A stretch of 64,000 nucleotides of DNA from G963665925 sp963665925 (GTDB taxonomy: Bacteria > Bacillota > Clostridia > Peptostreptococcales > Acidaminobacteraceae). The notes under the pieces were generated by a model. The model did not search any database. It was given only the letters and a program-made list of their open reading frames with translations, and was not told the origin of the DNA. The stretch lies in contig OY762511.1 of the NCBI GenBank assembly GCA_963665925.1, forward strand, positions 2,418,001 through 2,482,000, in the 5' to 3' direction. The position numbers were made by a program, and so were the translations under genes. Positions within the stretch are counted from its first letter, which is position 1, and each line of letters opens with the position of its first letter. Positions 53,857 through 59,913 of this stretch are shown piece after piece.

Positions 53857-55104
53857 ATGAGAGTATATGACTTAAAAACCGCTTATGGTCTGAGTGACCA
53901 TGTGCTTGACATCGCCTTTGATGAAGTGGCGCTTTCGGTACTGCTGGAAGTACTTGAGAATAATAGGACACAAGTTGTTTGGTTGACGGATGACACTCGC
54001 CAGAATGCAAAGGGCATTCAGGCAATCACCAATTCGAATGGTTTGATGCGGGATATGGAAACCGTAGGATTTCTGGATACACGTTCGGACGAAAAATGTG
54101 AACTTCCAGATGCCCTTGAAAAGCAGATTCGCAAAAATGGCATAAGCGTGATCAATGTTGCGCGCGAGGGCTGGACAGACCTGCTTTCACAAGCTGGCAC
54201 GAAAAAATGGAAAGTAAATGTGCTGGGGCTTGGAGATGTGGGAGGCACCCTGCTGACAGGTCTGCGCCTGCTCGGTTATGATGTGGTTGAGCAAATAGGC
54301 ATATTTGATCTGGACCCCAAACGCAAGCGGAGATGGATGTTGGAGCTCAGTCAGATTCTGGACCCGAATGTTGCAGCGTATCCTAAAATCGTTGAACTTG
54401 AAATGGAGGCGCTTTTTGACTGCGATATGTTTGTATTCTGTGCCAGTCGGTCCGTACCTGAAGTAGGTTCAAAGATAAAAGACGTTCGAATGGTTCAGTA
54501 TGAAAGCAATGCGAAAATTATTGAGCCCTATGCAAAAATGGCTAGAAACTGCGGGTTTAAAGGTGTTTTTGCCGTAGTGTCCGACCCGGTTGATCAACTC
54601 TGCTATAAAGTCTACAGGAGTTCAAATGAAAATGATGAGGGTATTTTTGACGGTCTTGGACTCAGACCCGAACAGGTAAGAGGATATGGTTTGGGCGTTA
54701 TGTTTGCGCGCGCCAGCTACTACGCAGACCAGTACGGCGTCTTCTTTGAAAAGGGACGGGCCTTTGGTCCCCATGGGAAAGAACTTATTGTCGCCAATGA
54801 CCCTCAGGACTACGATCCAACAGTCTCAAGACAGCTTACCAAGCTTACTGTAGAGGCAAATCTGGAAGTGCGAGAAGCCGGGTATAAACCATTTATCGCA
54901 CCTGCGCTCTCATCAGGCGCCCTATCGCTTCTTAATACAATGCGGGGCACGTGGAATGACAGTACGGTTATGCTCGACGGCGTCTATATCGGCTGCAGGA
55001 ACAGACTGACCTCAAAAGGCGTTGAAGTGGAACGGCATGAAATGTCTGACCTGCTGGTGAAAAAGCTGGAGGATGTCGTTGCGGTTTTGAAGGCTTATGT
55101 GTAG
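53857..55104 (+). CDS. lactate/malate-dehydrogenase-like protein lacking the catalytic Asp
   Basis: A 415-residue protein. After about 120 unassigned residues a Rossmann fold opens with VNVLGLGDVGGTLLTG (GxGxxG), and the following layout follows the LDH/MDH family: FAVVSDPVDQLC in place of the NPVD loop, then GLGVMFAR, then FGPHGKE. In LDH/MDH the catalytic Asp sits three residues before the Arg of the LDxxR motif; here that place is Met. The Arg and the HG histidine are kept. Normal hydride transfer with an Asp-His pair is therefore doubtful, and a different reaction or NAD-sensing role is possible. It starts 20 bases after the giant gene with GGAGGG upstream, and its end overlaps the next gene. 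Confidence 0.8.
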   Translation: MRVYDLKTAYGLSDHVLDIAFDEVALSVLLEVLENNRTQVVWLTDDTRQNAKGIQAITNSNGLMRDMETVGFLDTRSDEKCELPDALEKQIRKNGISVINVAREGWTDLLSQAGTKKWKVNVLGLGDVGGTLLTGLRLLGYDVVEQIGIFDLDPKRKRRWMLELSQILDPNVAAYPKIVELEMEALFDCDMFVFCASRSVPEVGSKIKDVRMVQYESNAKIIEPYAKMARNCGFKGVFAVVSDPVDQLCYKVYRSSNENDEGIFDGLGLRPEQVRGYGLGVMFARASYYADQYGVFFEKGRAFGPHGKELIVANDPQDYDPTVSRQLTKLTVEANLEVREAGYKPFIAPALSSGALSLLNTMRGTWNDSTVMLDGVYIGCRNRLTSKGVEVERHEMSDLLVKKLEDVVAVLKAYV

Positions 55105-56215
55105 GCCGGGCGATGAAATCCAGGTGCTAAAATTCCCTGCACAGATGGATGGAGAGAACAAAAGACTAAATGACATGGTTGCGGCTGCTTCAGGTGCGGC
55201 GGGTTCATATCGCCATATTGATGTAAACGCAGAAGCGGCTGTGTCAAAGGGTAAACTGCTCCTTGCAGTGGAATGTGATGAAATTGGTGGCAACGAGGGC
55301 GTATACAGGTGGCTCAGAGGTCTGATCGACCTCTACTCAAAGACAAAGCGTCTGCCGCTTATGGGGTGTACGGCTGCAGTGCTTGTCGACTCCAAGAACA
55401 GGTACTACACAAAACGGCTTGCCCAGTATCTGATTTTTCATTTGAATCGCTTGGGATGCCGGTTTATTGGTCAGCCGGTCGTTGAAGCTGTCGACAGGCT
55501 GCAGAACTTTAAGACCTGGCAAAAGGTTGTCGATAAGCCGCTCCACGAGATCTTGATGGAGAAGTCTGCAATCCTTGGCGAGCGCCTTGCCAAGTTTGAG
55601 CTAACCTACCCGCAAACGCCAAAACTTCTGGTATTGCATTCCAGTTCTCAAAACACATCGAACACATTGAAGCTTTGGGAACTCGTCGCCGAGCACCTGG
55701 AAGACTTTGAAATCAAGGAATATAAAATAAAAGATGACAAGATTGCCGAGTGCAAGGGCTGCAGCTTCAAGACATGCATGCATTATTCAGAAATCAAGAG
55801 CTGCTACTATGGCGGCATGATGGTGGATGAAATTCTGCCGGCCATGGAGTGGGCAGATGCGGTAATATGGGTATGTCCAAATTACAACGACGCAATTTCA
55901 GCCAAGCTTATGGCTGTAATCAATAGGATGACCGTGCTGTATAGGCGGATTACCTTCTACGACAAGCGTGTCTTTGGAATAGTCGTATCAGGGAATTCTG
56001 GAAGTGATCTTGTAATAACGCAGCTGCTTGGCGCGGTGAGTATCAATAAAGGATACATGCTGCCCCCGCAATTCGGATTTTCTGCAATAGCCAATGACCC
56101 CTTGAGCATATTGGCTGTAGAGGACATTGGTGAACGGACCAAGGCCTTTGCTCAGAACATCATCAATGAGTTTGACCCAGACTGCATTCGGGATGCTGAA
56201 AAGCAGATTACATAA
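55097..56215 (+). CDS. flavodoxin-like NADPH-dependent FMN reductase with cysteine cluster
   Basis: A 372-residue protein. The first about 190 residues are unassigned, with a Gly-rich loop and a basic alpha/beta pattern. From about 195 it follows the NADPH-dependent FMN reductase/iron-sulfur flavoprotein fold: LLVLHSSSQNTSNT is the phosphate loop for FMN, and VIWVCPNYNDAISAKLM and FGIVVSGNSGSDLV are the other flavin contacts. Between them lies a cysteine group spaced CX2CX4CX8C (ECKGCSFKTC then SC), similar to but not identical with the CX2CX2C...C cluster of iron-sulfur flavoproteins. It starts inside the end of the previous gene and closes the three-gene unit. An electron-transfer role is inferred. 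Confidence 0.8.
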   Translation: MCRPGDEIQVLKFPAQMDGENKRLNDMVAAASGAAGSYRHIDVNAEAAVSKGKLLLAVECDEIGGNEGVYRWLRGLIDLYSKTKRLPLMGCTAAVLVDSKNRYYTKRLAQYLIFHLNRLGCRFIGQPVVEAVDRLQNFKTWQKVVDKPLHEILMEKSAILGERLAKFELTYPQTPKLLVLHSSSQNTSNTLKLWELVAEHLEDFEIKEYKIKDDKIAECKGCSFKTCMHYSEIKSCYYGGMMVDEILPAMEWADAVIWVCPNYNDAISAKLMAVINRMTVLYRRITFYDKRVFGIVVSGNSGSDLVITQLLGAVSINKGYMLPPQFGFSAIANDPLSILAVEDIGERTKAFAQNIINEFDPDCIRDAEKQIT

Positions 56216-56229
56216 GTGTGTATAATTAT

Positions 56230-56262
56230 AAATCTACATGTAAAAACATGTAGATTTATTTA
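56230..56262 (+). terminator. hairpin after the three-gene unit, probable terminator
   Basis: AAATCTACATGT-AAAA-ACATGTAGATTT is a perfect 12-bp stem. The following T-run is interrupted (ATTTATG), so efficiency is uncertain. Confidence 0.65.
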
Positions 56263-56290
56263 TGTCATGAAATTGTAATGAAAATAAATA

Positions 56291-56318
56291 TTGAATTTTC
56301 TAAAAATTCTGTTATAAT
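56291..56318 (+). promoter_or_regulatory. strong promoter in front of a non-coding region
   Basis: TTGAAT and TATAAT are separated by 16 bases, and TGT directly before the -10 box makes it an extended -10. No protein gene follows on this strand for more than 2 kb. Predicted transcription start is near 56325. Confidence 0.7.
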
Positions 56319-56324
56319 AAATAT

Positions 56325-56563
56325 ATCAAATAAACAAAGTGAATTCACAAACTTGAAAAGTAAGTAATTGGAAGGGGTGAGACCGCCAGGTTATCATCGG
56401 AAATAGAAAGTTTTAAAGATGTAGATTCTAGTTCTATGGTGTACATAGAAGGGGTTGGTGCCACCATTCGAAAAGTAGGTAATAGCTAAGTGAATCAATA
56501 TGATTTTATGAATATACAAATAATGTGAGCAACTTTCCGGAAGAACGGGGGGTTGCTCATTAT
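56325..56563 (+). ncRNA. candidate structured non-coding RNA of about 240 nt, family not confirmed
   Basis: Visible structure: a long-range closing stem ATTCAC (56343-56348) with GTGAAT (56490-56495); hairpin TTCTATG/CATAGAA (56432-56450); and a 3' hairpin ATAATG-GAGCAAC with GTTGCTCATTAT (about 56519-56562). Two 14-base near-copies, GAAAAGTAAGTAAT (56355) and GAAAAGTAGGTAAT (56470), lie near either end of the closed domain, and GAAGGGGT occurs at 56371 and 56448. No protein frame with a start signal is present. Long unpaired conserved-looking stretches recall the raiA RNA of Clostridia, but I cannot confirm this. The 3' end is not defined by a clear T-run. Confidence 0.5.
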
Positions 56564-56576
56564 CGTGAAAGGCAAA

Positions 56577-56655
56577 GTCCTGCACAAAATAAGGGAGAAA
56601 GCACAAAATCGTGTTCACACGAATTTTGTGCTTTCTCCCTTATTTTGTATAGGAC
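56577..56655. repeat. 79-nt near-perfect hairpin with 37-base arms
   Basis: GTCCT at 56577 pairs with AGGAC at 56651-56655, and ACAAAATAAGGGAGAAAG onward pairs with its complement, to a TTCA loop at 56614-56617. The arms contain only one bulged base and one 2-base mismatch. No T-run follows, so it is not a simple terminator. It abuts the first tandem repeat unit. Confidence 0.85.
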
Positions 56656-56784
56656 GCGCCAGCGTCCTGGACAACCGCTAGGTTGTACAGGCAGGACATG
56701 GTTGAAAAAAGCGCCAGCGTCCTGGACAACCGCTAGGTTGTACAGGCAGGACATGGTTAAAATAAAGCGCCAGCGTCCTGGACA
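56656..56784. repeat. 2.4 tandem copies of a 48-bp palindromic unit
   Basis: Units at 56656-56703 and 56711-56758 are identical; a truncated third copy of the first 18 bases is at 56767-56784. Spacers are 7 and 8 bases, A-rich. Each unit folds on itself: ACAACC-GCTA-GGTTGT at the tip, with CAGCGTCCTG opposite CAGGACATGG. Exact identity over 48 bases implies recent duplication or constraint. A reading frame through it (56525-56803) merely translates the repeat and is not a gene. Confidence 0.85.
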
Positions 56785-56789
56785 AGATA

Positions 56790-56820
56790 AAAAACCCCCG
56801 TAAAAACTTCACGGGGGTCC
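56790..56820 (-). terminator. terminator of the kinase-like membrane protein gene
   Basis: On the minus strand, ACCCCCGT-GAAGTTTTT-ACGGGGGT is followed by TTTTT. Confidence 0.9.
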
Positions 56821-56826
56821 TTGTTT

Positions 56827-58461
56827 CTATTTGAATGAACTGATGTCAATATCGTCAATCCAGATTGTGCTTGTGCCTGAGAAGCTGATTGAGAGGCTAT
56901 CGGCATTGTTGCCATTGACTTTGGCTTCAACCATTTCCCAAATGTTTGCCGCACGCGGTACATGCGTCATTTCCTTGGTAAACACGAGCTGTCCATCCTT
57001 GTAGCCTTTGAACGTGATCGCTACAGGTGCTGTGTCGTCAGCAAGCATCCACATGGAAATAATGGAGTTGTCTTCAATTTGAAGGTCTTTAAGCGTGATT
57101 TGAGCATCGCCTTCTGAAAGATCCATTTTAATGGATTCAGTACCGCTTCTGTATATGTCTGTATCCTTCGATACATTTGAACTGTCATATTCAATAAGAT
57201 ACTTCTCCAGCTTCTCCTGTGGTGAGGCTGTTCCGTCGCCCGAATCCAAATCCATGTCGTTGACAACATAGTTGAACTCCTCACTCGCAGGTTGACTCCA
57301 CTGCTTATTGCTGTCTTGAACTTTCAGTTCAACCTTGTAAGTACCAGAATTCTTAATGATGAGATCCAGGTGATGGTCATCGGCTGTCTTCAGCTTTTTG
57401 TCACCGTTTTCAGTGACGGCATATACGTCCCATTCTGAAAGTAGAATGCTGTTGTCTTTGCCGTATGCCGTACTCGTATTCTCAAAATGAAGTTTTCCGT
57501 CAATTTCCTGTCGTACAAAGGATGCTTCCGGTAACTTGATTTCGTCCTTGGCGAATGGATTGGCAAAAGCGAAAAATGCAGCGATAACGGCAATGGCGAT
57601 AAGAATCAAGGCAATTGGGCCGCCGTTCCTTTTCTTCTCATCCTGATTTGCATCTTCATCGAACATATCGTCTACAACACCAAGTCCATCGAGTTCAATT
57701 TCCTTCTGGTGTGCTTTGTCCTGAAGGTCATCAGGGGTCTCCGCTTCGGGTTCGCTCGGCGTCTGGTCCACAGGTGGTGGTACAGGGACAACAGAATCAC
57801 TGCTGCCTGAGACTTCAAAAATGAAGGTTTTCTTATAGGCTTCATTCAGGTCTTCCAGTGTTTTGTACATGCCGGCATTGACTGCGAGGCTGCTTAGGAA
57901 GGCTGCAGCGCGGTCTTTCAAATCCTGTGATTCGTCAGATGATTTTCCACTGTTGAAAATGGTATCCAGTGTTGCACTCACTTTTGAGACAACGGCGTCA
58001 AATCCAAGACTCTGCTCGATCTGACCATCGACGATAATGAGTTCATTCATGAGAAGCTTGTCATCTTGAACGATAATTTGATTATCATCGAGAAAAATTG
58101 TTTTAAAGTAACTATTGAATTTGGAATAGGCAAGAACCTTATCCATATATGTATCAGCAAGCTTTGCGCGTTTGTCCATATCAATGGCAGCACCGTCAAG
58201 GTAGTTGTGCAGTGACATGCCTTCCTGATAATCCGTCACCAGAACGATTTCAGAATCATTTTCCTCTGCGTGAATCAGATTGCCCAGCGCAGATTTTGCA
58301 GTTTCAAAAAAATCGGCTGATAGGAATGCGCCCTTTGTGAATATGTTTATTACAACTACGTCATCTGGATTGTCCGCATGTGCCCCCATCATAATCTTCT
58401 GATAAGGATTCTGCTCAAAGACCTCGAGTACATTAAATTTTTCATTGTAAGATGAACTCAT
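56827..58461 (-). CDS. membrane protein with cytoplasmic kinase-like region and extracellular PKD/CBM-like region
   Basis: A 544-residue single-pass protein, with ATG 58461 preceded by AAAGGTGG. The cytoplasmic part (about 1-225) has a pattern loosely like a degenerate protein kinase (SEIVLVTDYQEGMSLHNYL resembles a hinge region) but no HRD, DFG or glycine loop, so it would be a pseudokinase if related at all. An acidic Pro/Glu linker follows, then one transmembrane segment at about 280-303 (IALILIAIAVIAAFFAFA). Outside are a PKD-like beta-domain (about 330-420) and a C-terminal jelly-roll-like carbohydrate-binding pattern ending in IWIDDIDIS. It appears monocistronic. A surface-sensing or envelope role is plausible; function is unknown. 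Confidence 0.72.
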   Translation of the reverse strand: MSSSYNEKFNVLEVFEQNPYQKIMMGAHADNPDDVVVINIFTKGAFLSADFFETAKSALGNLIHAEENDSEIVLVTDYQEGMSLHNYLDGAAIDMDKRAKLADTYMDKVLAYSKFNSYFKTIFLDDNQIIVQDDKLLMNELIIVDGQIEQSLGFDAVVSKVSATLDTIFNSGKSSDESQDLKDRAAAFLSSLAVNAGMYKTLEDLNEAYKKTFIFEVSGSSDSVVPVPPPVDQTPSEPEAETPDDLQDKAHQKEIELDGLGVVDDMFDEDANQDEKKRNGGPIALILIAIAVIAAFFAFANPFAKDEIKLPEASFVRQEIDGKLHFENTSTAYGKDNSILLSEWDVYAVTENGDKKLKTADDHHLDLIIKNSGTYKVELKVQDSNKQWSQPASEEFNYVVNDMDLDSGDGTASPQEKLEKYLIEYDSSNVSKDTDIYRSGTESIKMDLSEGDAQITLKDLQIEDNSIISMWMLADDTAPVAITFKGYKDGQLVFTKEMTHVPRAANIWEMVEAKVNGNNADSLSISFSGTSTIWIDDIDISSFK

Positions 58462-58625
58462 AGGAAAACCACCTTTACTTTTGTATTCGCACAAGAGAAT
58501 AAGTGTATGAATCTCCTGTTTTTAGTATAATTCCCGCTTTTATATATTATATAATAAGTATACGCTTGTTTAAAGGTTGAAAGTGCGCTTTTTCAGCAGG
58601 TTTAATATACATGTAACATTATTTG

Positions 58626-58653
58626 CAGTACAAAAATCTGGTAAAATGGATGT
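58626..58653 (+). promoter_or_regulatory. likely extended -10 promoter of yhaO-yhaN
   Basis: TGGTAAAAT, about 25 bases ahead of ATG 58675, fits a TGn-extended -10. The -35 region (near 58626) is AT-rich without a clear consensus. Confidence 0.4.
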
Positions 58654-58674
58654 AGGTAAAGAGGTGGTCAAAAA

Positions 58675-59913
58675 ATGCTGAAACTCCTTCATATTTCGGA
58701 TATTCACTTTGATGCCATTTATGGCAGATATTCAGATAAATTACAGAATAGTTTGAGGGAAAGTCTGGTTGTGGCGTTCAAACGCGCCATAGATTTTGCG
58801 TGTGAAAACGAGGTCGATATTGTTATAATTGCCGGTGACGTTCTAGACAGGGGCACACTGGGATTTTCAACGGAACAGGTGGTTAGAAACCAGATTTCCA
58901 GGCTGCAGGCCTCTGGTATTCCCCTGGTCATGCTTCATGGAAATCATGATCCGTCAAGCATGGTGACATGGCCTGAAATGGGCAATCTGGTCCATATAGG
59001 CAGGTGTCCAGAGCCGGAGACGGTTTCCTTTACGACAGGGAATGGAGAAACCCTTCATGTTTCATACAATGGTTTCATGGAAAAGGCAGAGCCAAGCGCC
59101 TGTATGGAAGCTTTTCCAACCCATATGGGTGAGGGCTACCATCTTGGCGTGCTTCACGGGTTTATTGCAGCAGGTCAGGCAAAGCAGGACCATGATCCAT
59201 ATATGATGACGACGCTCGATTCAATTGCGCGTAAGGGGTACGACTACTGGGCGCTGGGGCACATTCATCAAAGAAGTGTTTTCCAAGCTTACAAAGCGGC
59301 ATACCCAGGGAGCTTGCAGGGTGTACATATAAATGACAGCGGCCTCAAGGGCGGTCTGTATGTCACCCTGGAAAAACCTGGAGCCCATCCGACCATTGAC
59401 TTTGTCCCTTTTTCCCCAGTTGTATTCGAGACCCTCGAGCTTGACATCACTGAAGTTGAGGACACCCTTCACAAGGTTTCAGCACATTGCAGCAAGGTCG
59501 CCTGTGATGCGGCGCAAAATAGTGGGGCATTCACAGCGGACAAGCATATTTACAGATTCATTTTGACAGGTATGAATGATGTGTATGAAAGACTGCGTGA
59601 AGACCGGTTTCTGAAGGACCTGGAACTGGATATTCAAGAAGAGACCCGGGCAGAACATGTGGAAATCAAAATTCATGCCCTTGCACCAAGAATCGACAGG
59701 AAGCGTTTGCTGGAGAGTTCCCCGTTTGCAGCCTTTATAGCAGAACTGCTCGAATCGGAAGCGGGGCGGGAAGAAATACTAGACTATGCGCGAAGTGCTG
59801 AATTTGTGCAAATGCCAGACGATGCGGTCCAGGCAAAATGCTGGTTGGAGGATTTGCTGTCCGAAGTAGGCGATCAGTGGCTTTTGAAAATGGTGAGAAT
59901 GAATGAAGATTAA
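58675..59913 (+). CDS. yhaO: YhaO, SbcD/Mre11-like metallophosphoesterase
   Basis: A 412-residue DNA-repair-type nuclease subunit. The calcineurin-like motifs are complete: HISDIHFD, IAGDVLDRG, LHGNHDP, LGVLHGF and ALGHIHQ. The C-terminal about 150 residues form the capping and ATPase-docking part. GAGGTGG precedes ATG. The yhaN gene begins inside its last codons, and the pair matches the Bacillus yhaO-yhaN genes, whose products resemble the SbcCD/Rad50-Mre11 complex. A role in processing DNA ends is inferred from this family. The third Bacillus partner, yhaM, is not here. Confidence 0.92.
   Translation: MLKLLHISDIHFDAIYGRYSDKLQNSLRESLVVAFKRAIDFACENEVDIVIIAGDVLDRGTLGFSTEQVVRNQISRLQASGIPLVMLHGNHDPSSMVTWPEMGNLVHIGRCPEPETVSFTTGNGETLHVSYNGFMEKAEPSACMEAFPTHMGEGYHLGVLHGFIAAGQAKQDHDPYMMTTLDSIARKGYDYWALGHIHQRSVFQAYKAAYPGSLQGVHINDSGLKGGLYVTLEKPGAHPTIDFVPFSPVVFETLELDITEVEDTLHKVSAHCSKVACDAAQNSGAFTADKHIYRFILTGMNDVYERLREDRFLKDLELDIQEETRAEHVEIKIHALAPRIDRKRLLESSPFAAFIAELLESEAGREEILDYARSAEFVQMPDDAVQAKCWLEDLLSEVGDQWLLKMVRMNED

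Noticed and set aside
56656..56784. Possible CRISPR array
   Set aside because: Only two full copies, spacers of 7-8 A-rich bases, and no cas genes nearby.
56525..56803. A + strand frame of 92 codons across the hairpin and tandem repeats
   Set aside because: Its translation merely repeats the 48-bp DNA units, it has no ribosome-binding site, and it overlaps the hairpin and a terminator.
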